64,000 nucleotides of DNA from Evernia prunastri (Eukaryota > Ascomycota > Lecanoromycetes > Lecanorales > Parmeliaceae): the NCBI GenBank assembly GCA_003184365.1, contig NKYR01000025.1, forward strand, positions 290,731-354,730, written 5' to 3'. The notes under the pieces were generated by a model. It saw nothing but the letters and a program-made list of their open reading frames with translations. It was not told where the DNA came from and did not search any database. Positions 1 to 11,973 of the stretch are shown piece by piece. The translations under genes were made by a program, and so were the position numbers. The first letter of the stretch is position 1. The number at the start of each line of letters is the position of its first letter.

Positions 1-1195
1 TGCTGATGAATAGGTACGTGTTGGATTCTCTAGTGAATGATCCCAGGTCGTGTTTATGTTGGGTACACCACCTACACTACAGAATCATCCCTCATCAATA
101 ATGAAACTATTTACTGAGACCTTGGCAGCTGCCTGGCCTAGTAGCTTACGTGATGCCGCAGGTTGAGGATGGCTTTGTGGGCAACGTCGACGTGTATGCC
201 TACACACTCATCATGCAGTCGCGTACCAGCCATGGCAAAAGTCTTTATGTCCAACGTTAAGATTTGGTTATTGCTCTCTATAAATGCCACACCGTGATAT
301 ATTGGAGCCTGAGAAATGAGTAAGTCTATCTGCACGCTTGTCGAGGCTGCGAGACTGATCATCAAAACGATGACTGATATAACGGCGCCATATCGCCGTT
401 GACTACCTAGATCTTCTTCAACTATTTTGTCGGGTTTACAGATCCTCCTGAACAGAAATTGCTGTTATAGCACCTTGCTCGCTGCTCGCAGCTATGTTTT
501 ATCTTCAATGGTTCAGTCCGCATCAAATACGGAGTACCGAGGGTGTGGTCTTTACTGCGCACCAATCGCGAACTACCGAGGAAGGTAATTTTCTAATTTG
601 AGGAATACTGTCAAGACCGAATGAACGCATCTAATGTGTTGCAATGATGAGTGGTGCGCGAAGCCATTTAATGCCCGTTGAGTGGCTTTAGAGATTCCAT
701 GCGCGCTAAGGAATCCCTAGAAGCCATACTGTAGGATTGGCATTCTGATTCAGCCGAACACTAGTAAAGTCATCTCCGTTGTCAAAATGAAGGAATTTGC
801 TGGCTGTGAGAACATAGAAAATACTCGCTTGTACATACGGGTGCATCTTAAACATATTTCTACACGTACGGAGGAGTATGGGCTATCCTTTTTTGGAGGG
901 CGATTCCAGCCATTCAATAGGCGCCATATAAATCTCTCGAAGTACTTCCCAACGTTAGTGGACCGAACACTTGGGTGCTGATCTGTTGTTATACTGGATT
1001 CAGCCAGTCACTCCGTGTCTTGCTACAGATGCTTTGGCTGGACAAGATCTGACTGCATGTGCATAGCCTGCTGACATTGCCTTGCGCCCTAATAGCCACA
1101 ATGAGCAATGCTAGCGGTCTGAAGACTGGGTACAAAAGGTAGAAGCTGTGATGATTCTTCTTCATCAGTCCTGCAAACTATCTACTAAACATGAT
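1..1195. other. Intergenic, no gene seen
   Basis: Only short open frames without recognisable protein character are present on either strand. I see no RNA gene, repeat or clear promoter. The right end may be the 5' region of the surface-protein gene that follows. Confidence 0.5.
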
Positions 1196-1447
1196 ATGAG
1201 CTCTGTTTTTGTTGGCTTACCTGTCCTTGTACTATTTGCGCGGGGTTTGATTCACCATCGGTCGGTCGCTGCAGCTTGGTGTTCTAGCGATAATGTACGC
1301 AGGTCTGTGGTTATTGAATGCGGTATTAACGCATGCTCTTAGTTGTGAGTTATTCCGAAACGTGTCGGCCTTGATTGTTCTCCCAACAAATGTGCCTCTT
1401 CAGTTTTCATCTTACAAATAAATTGCCGTGAAATCGTACTGATTCTT

Positions 1448-4003
1448 ATGGTGCTTGGAGCTGTGCCTGTCTACTACCCATCAAATACCACGTCAGCTCC
1501 AGGCTCGCTAGCAAATTTATCATCTTCCACAATCCCCAGAAAATGTTACCAACAAGGCCTTGACACTTGGTATTGCTCTTGTTCATCACTTTGTCAACCT
1601 CTAGCATCACCAAGTGTACGATCCGCGACGGATACGTATTCGAACAACGGTACCCCGGTCATTTGGAGCGATTCTTGGACGGTGTCTGTATTAAATCCAG
1701 CTTATACGGTACCTGAAGCCTGCTACGATCCGTGCAGTATCCGTGCAGCGGACGTGCGTCTTCTTTACTGGCCTGTCGAGACTGATCGTAATGGGACACA
1801 CCCGATTACCGCAACCTCGCTCTCTCGATATACCTTGACTTCTAACAGCTTTGAATTGTAAGTGCACGCTTAACTGGGGCTCTTCGGAAGCCGGCTAATT
1901 GGTCCAAGCATATCCCCTTCTGTTTATGTTGCTTATCATAACCTGCATGCCAATAGAGAATGCCGCTTCTTCTATGACCAGTACACCACCTTAGGCAATA
2001 CTTACAATACTACGATTGCGTATTCGCCTGGGTCATTGTCCATGAGACTCTGTCCAGGGCCTCCGGTGGCACTCGACGGTGCAACGTCTTGGCCGAGTTT
2101 TTATGACAGTAACAATATCACCGCGCTGCAATACGGCACCCCATGTTACATGGGCGAGTACTGGGGGACCTCAGGGTTCTTCACGTCCTGGGAGGAAAGT
2201 AATCCTGAAACTGCTGTCTTCTCGCTCCCAAGCGATCTTTCTTTGCTAGATCCTGCGTGGGGAGACTGTAGCCCCTTTACTTATGGCGCGATGGATCCTC
2301 CCCGAGCATTGAATAAGGTTACAGCCCCTATGGGTCTTGTCCCAGCATCGGTTCTTGTCCCTTCGCCAACCCCTACAGATCAAGCTGGGCCACAAGAGTC
2401 GCTAGCTAAGCCAATTCCAACATTAAACAGACCGCCGGCACCGACCCAGTTAGGAGATCAACCACCAACACCGGATCCGCAAAACAGCTCAAGTGAGCCG
2501 GCAGCTCCCGTTGGTGGAAATGATCCCCCTAACGACAACCCAAAAGCGAAGGTTGGGAATCAGAAGGGTTCGCCCGATTCGCCAGCGGCAGACGCAGCCG
2601 CTGACCCTAAAGGTACTATCGATCTAAAGTCAAGGCCACCAGATATAACCCAGGACGCCTCTTCTGAAGCACTAGATCTAGATACTACCCCATCAATTCA
2701 AACGAACGCCAATCAAGGCAAGCCGGAGCCGTCATCGGATCCTGCATGGCAAGACGGTGGATTAACTCGACCATCGTCCCTTGTTTCTGTGCTCTCAGTC
2801 GGCGGTTTCGCCTTCACTGCGCTTCCTACTAGCGGATTCTCGCTGACAGATACCACGATTCAGCCGGAAGGTCCAGCAATCACGGTTCGAGGCACAGCCG
2901 TCTCGCTTGGGAGTTCAATGCTGGTAGTAGGTTCTTCGACTGCGTTTCTCCCATCAGGGAGCGCGAATGGCGTCCTCACAGCTGCAGGCGTTGAGTTTAC
3001 ACCACTTGGCCATGGCCAGATACGCTTAGACGGCAATACACTTATGGCCAACGAACCCCCAATCACAATGTCCGGAACTTCGATATCTTTAGGGTCATCC
3101 GGCATCGTCATAGCAGGGCAGACTTTTGCGTTCCCCACTCCTGCTTTAGAAGCTGCGATTCCAAGCGGAACCCTCACCATCGCAGGACAAACACTTACCC
3201 GACTTGGTAGTTCTAAGGCGATCATCGATGGCATGACACTGATGATCAATGGCCCTGCTCAAACGGTATCTGGTACCTTACTCTCACTATTGTCAACCGG
3301 TCTTGTCGTAGATGGTCAGACTTATGCACTCCCAACTCCAGCACCAGATGGCTTGTCTACACCAGACGCGATCTTCAACATCGCAGGCCAATCAGTCACC
3401 CTTCTCGGAAGTTCCTCCGCAATCATTGACGGGACACTTTTTTCTGTCAACGGCTTAGCCAAAACGATAAGAGGCACAACAATATCTCTAGCTTCAACCG
3501 GCCTCATGGTAGATGGCCAAGCATACCCTTTTTCCAACCTCGCACCGGCCTCCGCGTCTAACGCTGTCGCAATCGATGGGACAACCCTCAGAGCCGGAGG
3601 ACCCGCGATGACCGTAGCAGGCACAGTATTTGACCTTGTCTCTGGGACCGCCGGACTCTATCTCTCTGGGGTCGACACCGCGTCATCTGCTTTCTCCATA
3701 CCGGTCACGGCAGGGGAATCAATGTATATCAACACAACGGGACGGCTAGTTGAGGGCGGTGGCCGCAAAGACTCCAAAGGTGGGCTCAATGTCGTTGGCC
3801 TGGCATCACTGATTATGCTTGGGTTTGGACCATCAGGTGCGGCCTTGGCATCGAGTATGACGGGCGTTACTGTACGAACTGCTGCGGGTAATGCTACCTC
3901 TGTAATTGCTTTTGAAGGGACCGGGAGCAAAGATCACGGTTCACATATTTTGATCACTTTTGTTGTTACAGTGTATGTCGGGGTTTTGATATTGTGTTGG
4001 TGA
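1448..4003 (+). CDS. Repetitive, probably GPI-anchored surface protein (hypothetical)
   Basis: Two exons, 1448..1857 and 1957..4003, joined over a 99-bp GTAAGT..TAG intron. The junction keeps one frame and gives about 818 residues. The first ~270 residues are Cys-, Thr- and Asn-rich (many N-x-S/T sites), followed by a Pro/Asp/Ser-rich linker. About residues 390-690 hold roughly five imperfect ~55-60 residue repeats built on a GT-x-SL..GLVVDGQ..P pattern. The C terminus ends in a hydrophobic stretch (ILITFVVTVYVGVLILCW) with no charged tail, which fits a GPI signal or single anchor. The ATG at 1448 is not preceded by a signal peptide. An upstream exon from ATG 1196 (hydrophobic start MSSVFVGLPVLVLF) could be joined in frame by removing 1323..1403 (81 bp, GT..CAG). 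That would supply the missing leader but is inference. No enzymatic domain is recognised. Proteins of this kind are typical fungal wall or secreted proteins. Confidence 0.7.
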
Positions 4004-5130
4004 AAGCGAAAACAGACTTTGTCCAAAATTGCTGGAAACGTGTAGATTTCGTTGCGGGGTCTGGACACCGGAGCCATCTACCGGAAGAGACGTATCTAGT
4101 CCCTCCAGTGCTAAGAAAAGTCCCATGCTCGTTCAGCTACCTGGAGTGCGATAATGCTATATACAGGCGCGGGCGGGTGGGAAAAGAATGCTATGACTCC
4201 GAAAGAGATGGGGAATCGAATGAAGAGCCCAACACTGGTGGGAAGCCCATGTAAATAGAGCTGCCATCAAGACACGAGTCTCCTAGCCATCGCGGCCCCA
4301 ACGCGAGTCACGTCCCTCTATGCGATATTGCCTTACAATGTGAAAACACCGGTGTGCGAAACTGCCATGCTATGCGACCGGCTAAGTCCCCGTCATAGTG
4401 TGGCGAATTGTCTCAAGACGTGTAGCAGCCCTTCTTTGTGAATGCTCCAGAATCTTCCCTTGCCGTCAAGCTGACAGTTCATCAGTGCAGCAGGCTTGGG
4501 CTGATACGGGTGGACAGTAAGACGGAGATTTGTCGGTTTCAAAACGCGCGGAAATCTGGCCTGATTCCTCTTGGATTCCAAACAGCACTCGGCACTGAAA
4601 CCTGCGATTTGTCGAGGTTCACGCACATACGCGCTCCGAGATTCATTCCGATCGGTAAGTACGGTCGGAAAGTTTCTTGGCGCTCCCTTATGGGGGGCTG
4701 TAGGGGGTCATCGGCGGCATGTTTCTCGGCTGCAGCTATCCGATGTCATTTCTCTCGTTGGCGCAGTCGGTGAGCTATGGGTTGCGCAGACAAACATCTT
4801 AAAGAAGTTGTCTACGGGGGTGGGGACGGGGGGTTAGCCTAGAGGTCAATCCCGGTTGCCGGCGCCTGGGGGCTTTCCATTGCGATTCTGCTGAGAACGT
4901 GGGACAAACAGCTGAGATAATTGGTGTCGTGCTGCTGTCATCCGTATTAGAGCGGTTGCACTGTGCAGCGTTGCTGTCATCCAGCCTGTGAAAGAGTGTG
5001 GTGTTGTAATGGAGAAGCGCAAAGCCTGCTTTCCTCTTGCGCTAGATACAACAATGAAAGGAGGGTGTTGGTGAAGTACTTGGAGCCAGTACCATTGCAT
5101 AACATGACTTGTGCGCCAGCGAAATGGGTA
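4004..5130. other. Intergenic, no gene seen
   Basis: The short overlapping frames at 4.4-4.8 kb have no recognisable protein features. Nothing else is supported here. Confidence 0.45.
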
Positions 5131-5370
5131 TGTATGTCCACAATGTGAACGCAGAAATACCCAACGCATGTCTTGATCTCAGTGAAAGGAGCGCCCTTCA
5201 ACGCCAGCTAAAAGAGTGTGTATGTCCACAATGTGGACGCAGAAATACCCAACGCATGCCTTGATCTTAATGAAAGTAATGTCCAGGACGCCAGCTAAAA
5301 GAGTGTATTTGTCCACAAATGTAGACGTAAAAGTACCCGACGCATGCCATGATCTCAGTGAAAGAAGGGT
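5131..5370. repeat. Three-copy tandem repeat of about 86 bp
   Basis: Copies begin at about 5131, 5219 and 5304, each opening with a TGTATGTCCACAA-like block, then ACGCAGAAATACCC, CGCATG, GATCTCAGTGAAAG and, in copies 1 and 2, GCCAGCTAAAAGAGTG. Copies 1 and 2 are close; copy 3 is more diverged. The spacing (88 and 85 bp) is not a multiple of three, so the repeated peptide readable on the minus strand does not stay in one frame. It lies just downstream of the stop codon of the minus-strand gene at 5.4-6.1 kb. Confidence 0.8.
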
Positions 5371-5419
5371 TGAGTTGGACCAGTAGAATCCAAATCCGAC
5401 TCCCCAAATCACACAGAAC

Positions 5420-6136
5420 TTAGTTACCTGGCTTTCTGCTTGCTAAGGACTTTGCGGCTGCTATTTTCATCGCGTTTGTTTGCTTCTCTATCTCAGCTCG
5501 GCTGAATGGAGGCGGGGCGTTCTTGGCTTGTTCGGCGTGACGGGCTTCGTCTTCCTCCTTTACTTGAGCCGTTAAATTGAGACGGTTTTCTAGAAGTCTC
5601 TCATCCGCACCACGATATACATCGTTCTCGAGTGATCGCACGATATGGTCACGTGGGAAAAGCTATTTTGACCATTAGATCTGGCTAGACTTGCGCACGC
5701 AGGGAAGATTGGAACCCACGTGCTGACCGCCAGGGATTTGGTTGATTTCTTCGTCCCCAAACCGAACAATCAGTCCAAGTTTTACGTTGTCCGTCAGCCC
5801 CGAGACCATGTATTTGCCAACATTGAAGGGAGTGTACTCCCATGGGTGATCTTCGTCTTTCGAACGGTCCACTGCAATATTCAAACGATTGTCTTGGTCA
5901 AACCAATCCCAGCTTCTAGGTTCTGGAAGAGGCCCAAATTTACGCTCCCAACGACGGTATAATACCTCCATTATCTGTTTCACCTCAAAGCTACCCAGTC
6001 CAAGGGTTCTTTAGTAGAGTGTGATTTGGGTCTTCAAACCAAAGGACCCGAGAACTATTGAGGGTTCCCCTTCGCGAGCTGGAAAGCGCCAGTCGATTCT
6101 AGAGTGTTCTTCTTGGGGGTCTGGTGGTTGACTCAT
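5420..6136 (-). CDS. Small hypothetical protein, three exons
   Basis: Best model: exons 6136..6048, 5990..5720 and 5662..5420, giving about 200 residues. The second intron (5663..5719, 57 bp, GTGGGT..TAG) joins two strongly coding-like frames without a shift. The first intron (5991..6047, also 57 bp) is inferred. Without it the frame is open from ATG 6136 except for one TAA at 6011-6013, and that TAA sits inside a TACTAAA branch-point-like motif, which favours an intron over a mutation. Its donor GTCCTT is weak, so the start could instead be ATG 5971. The protein is charged: a Trp/Pro-rich middle (RSWDWFDQDNRLNIAV), then an Arg/Glu/Ala-rich, helix-prone C terminus ending SLASRKPGN. I do not recognise a domain. 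No signal peptide or membrane segment is seen. Confidence 0.55.
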
Positions 6137-6139
6137 GTC

Positions 6140-8183
6140 TGGAGATGGCAGGCGAGGTTGATATAATAAGAGTATTGAGTGATGGAGTGAGGCTGAGGTG
6201 GCTGTTGTCTGTTGTCTGTTGTATGTGTAGATGAGAGGATGAGATTGTATGAAGAACAGGATTTAGAGCAGGAAGACGCGCTTTTATAGACATCCATGCC
6301 TGCTGCCTGCTCATCTTTTGTTTCATAGAATATCACATGCTATTCTGGAACAAACTTGAAGAGCGGGGTCCGTTTCAAGGGACCGAGGACTGATTCTCCG
6401 AAGGAGAGTATTCTGTTTCTCCTCACAGCAGGCGACGGTGCTCACACAGGGGAAGGACGAATCAAGGGCCGAGCCAGAGACTGTACGTAATACCAGTCGA
6501 AATATCTGTCCGCGTCGCTGCAAATGTCAGCGGGTCATGATTGGGTTCCCGTGAATGGTCCTTGAATGCTCTGTTTTGACTATGTTTCTGTTCATCAACG
6601 GCCAGATTTCCTGAGCCTGAAACGAATGGAGGCATGGAATCTTAGAAGATGCTGATTCAATCATTCGTCTTCGGATCGTGTCGAGAGTGCCAGGTACTCT
6701 GTACCGTCATGGGCGCCTTCTGTCTTTGACTTGTGAAATGTTTCAGCTATTGACTTGCTGCTCAGCCTACGTCCATCGCCTTGAGCTGCCCAATTCTCAC
6801 TTTCGGTCACTGAATCTCGAGCAAGGTTGTGTACTTGGAAGGGCGGAGCGCATACGCTTAGTCATTATCTGGCACCACGACAACAAAGATGACTGGACTC
6901 TTTAGATGTTTCACGGCAGTCTGCAGTCGTCGATCCAAATGAGGCTTGATGGTGTGGCAAGAATCTGCTTCACGCTAACAAGATTAGAATCAGCTCGGAC
7001 TTTTATTCGGGGAGTATACGTATGGAGCAAGTCATGACAGCTTGTGGTAGCAAGATGAGAGGGTTTCAGCGCGCACTTTGAGCCCGGAAGCTGTGTGGGA
7101 CGTAATCCCAATCCGTTTGAGTGATTGGGCGACATCTTGCATCTACGTCTCACCTGGCCTTCGGCTGGCCAGCCATCACAAGAGAGTGGGTTTGTGATTG
7201 CTGTATGCCAAGAACCTGGGGGCTTCCTTGCTGTGGCTTGTTCAGCTCCCACCTTCTTTTCTTTCAAGCTTACCCTCGAGTCCCTCACGCAGCTTTAAGA
7301 AGTGAAGTGGCACGTAGAGAATTCAACCTCTTGAGAAAAAGCATAGCAGGATTTTGATGCCGGTTTTTGCAGGTTGGTTTTGGGACACGGCAAGAAAAGT
7401 GGTTAACACTTTTTCATGTCGATGTCAACCGGGAAATCATACTATGTACTCCGACACGGAATAATTCCACCCCAGAGCCCTCGCAGCTACATAACCAATC
7501 ATACGGTATCAACAAAATCATGTCCCCATCTATCCCTTGTTGAACCTTCGTTATGGGTGGTTCTATACCGATAATTGTTGCCCCTGAAGAGCTTCTAGCC
7601 GACCTAGCCACTTGGAAAATGTACGATCATGGAAATTAGTCGACGGCATCGAGCCATGGATTTTTCACGCGCACTCATGGGGACGAGGAAGGCAGCACCC
7701 GATTTACTCCGTGTTCTGCAAATCAGATTTTCGTGAGTATGAGAGGAAAATTGATTCGCGGGCCATGGGTGTTAAGTAAGCACATAGGGTGTTCGCCCTG
7801 TTGGTCCCATTGGTAAAGTCAGCCAATATTCTGAGCACCACGACCTTGACGAATGATATGGTCAAACATCCCGGGCCTTTGCTCAAGTCCATGGACATCC
7901 CAATCATGGTACCCGTCTTCCAATGTATGTGATCCATTCCCTAATTTCTCTTATCTGATCCCGACGATTAAAGCGCGGTTTACAAAATGCGGGGCTTTAC
8001 TGTCCTCCAACCATTGGAATCTTCCCCGCTCGGTACTGTGCGGTGACGTCTGCCTACAAAGCACGTGGTTGAGTCTTCCTACGCTACAGATATGTTCCTC
8101 GATATAAGCAGATGATTCCCAGTCTACCATCTCGAGCGACATATCGAATTGAGGTCTTTATACTCAATGCAAGGCTCATTAAG
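6140..8183. other. Intergenic with scattered short frames
   Basis: The 6.1-6.35 kb part probably contains the promoter and 5' UTR of the minus-strand small gene (a TATA-like tract lies near 6160). Minus-strand frames at 7414..7611 and 7704..7937 have some protein-like stretches but are short, are not joined by obvious introns, and match no family I can name. They may be a decayed gene. A TATA-like ATATAAG at about 8102 precedes the P450. Confidence 0.4.
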
Positions 8184-9903
8184 ATGGGTCCAGGAGAAAT
8201 CTTAAGCACTGTCACTGCTTTCGTAATTTCTCACTCACTCTCTGTCTGCGCCGGCCTCTTTCTCTGCTATCTCCTCGGTAATAAGTACGGAGATCCATAT
8301 CGCACATACCAGACCCTGTTCTCGCCCCTTTTACAGGGTTCTGGCGGTTATGGGACGTTTGGCGGGGATCTGGACATCTCACTCAGATCAGGTTGCACCA
8401 GCAGTATGGACCTCTGGTAAGGATGGGGCCCAACCACATATCTGTCGGAGACCCGAAGGCGATTCCAATCATATATGGCTGGAAGAGTGCTATCACCAAA
8501 GTATGGAATTCAGCTCTGTGTGGCTGAAAGAGGCTGACATGAAATTCTAGACCGCATTTTATCCCATTTTCTCGGTAGTATGGCAGAGGAGGCCGCAGAT
8601 GAGTCTGTTCTCTACCAGAGACGATATATATCACCGAGAGCAGAAGAAAGTTGTTGCTGGGACCTACCGTATGAGCTCGTTACTGGAGATGGAGGATGCC
8701 GTAGACTCTTGCTCAACTCTATTTACACAGCGACTTGATGGTTTCGCAACGACTGGCGAGGCTTTTGACCTTGGAGTAAGTGCACTTCTCGCAGACTTCC
8801 GCTCTTCTACACTGTACGCTTATACTGTTGCCAGGCCTGGCTCCAATACTATGCCTTCGACGCTGTTGGCGCGCTCACTTTCAACAAAAAGCTCGGCTTC
8901 CTTGAACAAGGCAAGGACGTAGACGGTATGATGGAAACAATAGGAGGAATTATGGGATATTCCAGCAAATGTGGCCAAGTACCCTATATCCATAAATTCT
9001 TGCTCGGCAACCCTCTCATCCCATACTTAATTCCCTCCATGGAATCCTGGAATCAAGTTTTGACATTCACGCTTAAAGTCATCAACTCTCGAGGTACACT
9101 GAATCGCAACGGCGAATTGGTTACGACTGAAAAAGGTGAAAAAGGGAAGGATCAGCTATCGAGGTGGATCGCAATGGAAGAGTCCGACCCGACCACACTC
9201 AGTACCCGCGACATCATTGTCCACACCTCCGCAAACGTCATCGCAGGTAGCGACACAACCGCCATCGCCTTGCGTGCCGTCTTCTACCACCTTATGCGCA
9301 CCCCGTCCGCAATGGTCAAGCTGGTCGACGAGATCGACCAAGCGCAAAGGGATGGCAAGATAGGAGACTTGATCAAATACAAGGAATCCATAGTCCATCT
9401 ACCCTACACGCAAGCCGTTATCAAGGAAGGACTGCGCATTCACCCTGGCGTCGGACATTTGCTCGAGCGCCACGTACCACGCGGCGGCCTTGACATCTGC
9501 AATCAGCATATTCCCGCTGGCACAATTGTCGGGGTCAACGCGTGGGTCGTGCACCGTGATCCGGCCGTGTTCCCAGAGCCAGACAAATTCCTTCTGGAGA
9601 GATGGATTGAGAGCGGGTCGGAAAAGTTGAGGCAGATGGAGGCCAGCTTTTTCGCTTTCGGCGCGGGCAGTCGAAAGTACATTGGGAAGAACTTCAGCTT
9701 GTTGGAATTGAGTAAGATTGTGCCGCTTTTGTTGAGGGACTATAAAGTTTCTTTAGCAGATCCCGAGAAAGAGTGGATAGTGCGGAATAAATGGTAAGCC
9801 AACTATCCATCGTGGGGCCCTGTCACCTTTCACCGGACTGATGACGACTTGTAGGTTTGCAATGCAGTCGGGTTTGATATGCAAATTGGAGAGGAGACGC
9901 TAG
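8184..9903 (+). pseudogene. Cytochrome P450, frameshifted and lacking the heme-ligand Cys
   Basis: Exons 8184..8500, 8551..8775, 8835..9793 and 9855..9903 (introns of 50, 59 and 61 bp) give a typical fungal microsomal P450. It has an N-terminal membrane anchor (MGPGEILSTVTAF..), a proline-rich hinge, the I-helix GSDTT, the K-helix ExxR (KEGLR), a PERF-like region (LLERW) and an FxxGxR heme loop. The sequence resembles the pisatin demethylase/benzoate-hydroxylase-like fungal P450s. Two lesions are visible. After NKY at about 8288 the frame must shift by one base to reach the correct hinge, as if one C had been lost. The invariant Cys of FxxGxRxCxG is Tyr (FGAGSRKYIG, TAC at 9678-9680), which removes the thiolate ligand. 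The hinge also reads IPDP instead of the usual IPGP (GAC at 8312-8314). A 34-bp excision (8278-8311) could restore frame but is shorter than normal fungal introns and would delete the hinge. The rest of the protein is well kept, so decay looks recent. Confidence 0.85.
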
Positions 9904-11028
9904 ACTCGAACAGCGAAAGGAGGCAGAGCCTTGATCTCGGCAGTTGATTTCTTTTCCGTTGAGCGCTGCGCCTCTTCGTCATTTGCGATGTCACAGTCAA
10001 TGCGGTCCTGATGCATGAAAGCATTTTGCGAACCCTAAACCATACAGACTGTCTATTCAGCTCTATTTACCTGCTAGACGAGCCCCTACTAGTCGTGAAA
10101 ACGACTGGAATTACAGAGTTTTGCACCACAGAAAACTCACTTGCTTTGACAGCGCGCCCGCTACATGTTAGATCATGTGATTCTACGTGGCAGGGCGACT
10201 TCAAGGAATGTTGGTCGGTGATATTGATTTTGTACTGGGTTCGATTCCCAATGGCGCTGGGACAATGGTGTAGGGAGCTTCTTATTTTCTAGGAACATGA
10301 GAGTTGATGTTAAGTGGCTGCGAGGACAGGAGACAGGAGTGGGGCAGGAGTGGGGCCAGAAATAGAAAATTCGGAGGCAAAGGTGGAGGACGTTTGAATA
10401 AGCTTTTGATTGTGGCTCAAAGGAGCGCGTTTGCGTAAGATACTATTCCAGGGGGTTACTAATCCCCGAGGCCTACAGTGGTGAAATCCACTTATTATGG
10501 ATACGGGCAGATAACCCAATAATGAGTGGACTATGGTACTGCAGGCCGTGGCTGTTGTTGTAGTATCAAAAAACATGTTGTGGACGTTGCGCGAAAGTTT
10601 CACACAAATTCTTTCTATTGTCATCAGCAATTGATCTCTTAGCTTGGTCGTCATGTTTTTGTCGGAGTAAAACTGTCTACTGTAGGTAGCATTGCCACTA
10701 CTTTGCCTCACACAACATGCTCGCCTCTAACAATTCAGCAAGCCATTCTCTGGAGAATTGATTTTTGATCAGTAGACGCTAGGCTCCACTGCTGTCGTCC
10801 TTAAGTAGGCTCCCAGAGTCTAATTGAGTGATTTTGGCTCTACTCTCGCTGAACATCACACAGACTTATCAAAACCATGTTTCCTTCACCTAATCGCCTT
10901 TCAACCTGCAGTCTTCGCTTGAACTACTCCGTCTACATTGCCAATGCTCTTTCAAAGTAGCTGATCGGTTAGGACGACTCCCTGCTCACCCACAAACCTA
11001 CCAAGCCTCCAGGTGGAAGTCTTTCAAT
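9904..11028. other. Intergenic, no gene seen
   Basis: Nothing convincing is found. A T-arm-like GGGTTCGATTCCC at about 10238 was considered and rejected as a tRNA. The right end is the upstream region of the first 2EXR-family gene. Confidence 0.5.
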
Positions 11029-11973
11029 ATGGCACCATCCTCTGTCTTCCATTCGGGGCCGAGCCTTCTGCAGGTGATCGCTGTCTCAGACTACAGGCGA
11101 CAACAGGCAGTAGGCTTTTTCTCATTACCAGCGGAAATCAGAAGAATGATCATGAAGCTCCTCCTAGTTCCCGGCGAAGTGTTTCTCGTCCCACCCACGC
11201 CCACTAAACGTCATGTATGTCCGATACTCCGGGAGATTTTGAACCGCCTCCTGAAGAAACTCTCCAGACGCACCGAGAACGAAGTACATTTCACGCACGA
11301 TCCCCAGCTGCCCGGATTGCAACTAATGGCCACATGCAAACAGGCCTGTGTCGAAGGCTACGCGGTCTTCTACTCATCCAACGTCTTTTTCCTACCCGCA
11401 GGTCCCCTTCGAGATACTCACCGCGTCTTGGCGACTCTCCAGCCTCAACACCTTGCGATGATCAGCAACTTCGGCGTCAAGATGAGCCTACGGGATCTGA
11501 CACCCGCACTCCTCGAAGAGATTCATCAAACCTTGCTGGGACTCACTCTCAGCCTCAACTCAAACTATAGACAAGCGGTAGGATGGAGTATTCTCATCAA
11601 GAAGCACCTCAACGTCATCTGGAAGGAGAAGCTGAATTTCATCCTTGAGCGCTCGGAAGGCTTGACGCGTCTCAGAGTTTTCACCACGGAATCTCGTGGG
11701 CGATCTGACTCGCAGAGTATAACCGACATCATGAAACTCATCCACGAGGAAGTTGATTACATCTATTCGTGGCGGGAAATGTGGGAGATGCGTAGCTGCT
11801 TATGGCGGGTAATAGAGGACGTTCGACTGAGTGTCGAGGAAATAGTCAGTGCTGAAGGTTGGAGTGTCCTCAAGAAGAGAGTAGAGGAGGGCGCTTTCGA
11901 ATTGACCATTGATGGAGTTGACGGGCGAAAACCTGAGCAACAATTCGGATCTGGAGAACTTTCGAATAATTGA
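11029..11973 (+). CDS. 2EXR-type fungal protein, array copy 1
   Basis: Single exon, 314 residues, starting at ATG 11029. It carries the conserved signature of a large family of fungal proteins of unknown function (2EXR-like, sometimes loosely called F-box-like): FFSLPAEIRRMI at residues 30-41 with LLVPGEV just after, GLQLMATCKQ at 96-105, and FYSSNVFFLP at 114-123. The spacing of the last two blocks is shared by all four neighbours. The C-terminal half is Leu/Glu/Arg-rich and less conserved. No signal peptide or transmembrane segment is seen, so it is probably intracellular. It is the first of four same-strand paralogues within 7 kb (starts at 11.0, 12.6, 14.3 and 17.0 kb). Function unknown; a protein-interaction role is only a guess. 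Confidence 0.85.
   Translation: MAPSSVFHSGPSLLQVIAVSDYRRQQAVGFFSLPAEIRRMIMKLLLVPGEVFLVPPTPTKRHVCPILREILNRLLKKLSRRTENEVHFTHDPQLPGLQLMATCKQACVEGYAVFYSSNVFFLPAGPLRDTHRVLATLQPQHLAMISNFGVKMSLRDLTPALLEEIHQTLLGLTLSLNSNYRQAVGWSILIKKHLNVIWKEKLNFILERSEGLTRLRVFTTESRGRSDSQSITDIMKLIHEEVDYIYSWREMWEMRSCLWRVIEDVRLSVEEIVSAEGWSVLKKRVEEGAFELTIDGVDGRKPEQQFGSGELSNN

Noticed and set aside
8278..8311. 34-bp GTAATA..CAG segment as an intron that would repair the P450 frame
   Set aside because: Shorter than known fungal introns and would delete the conserved hinge; a one-base deletion explains the data better.
10151..10265. T-arm-like GGGTTCGATTCCC with a partly complementary AGCGCGC upstream, suggesting an intron-containing tRNA
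   Set aside because: No A-box or D-arm, anticodon stem does not fold, acceptor match only about five of seven.
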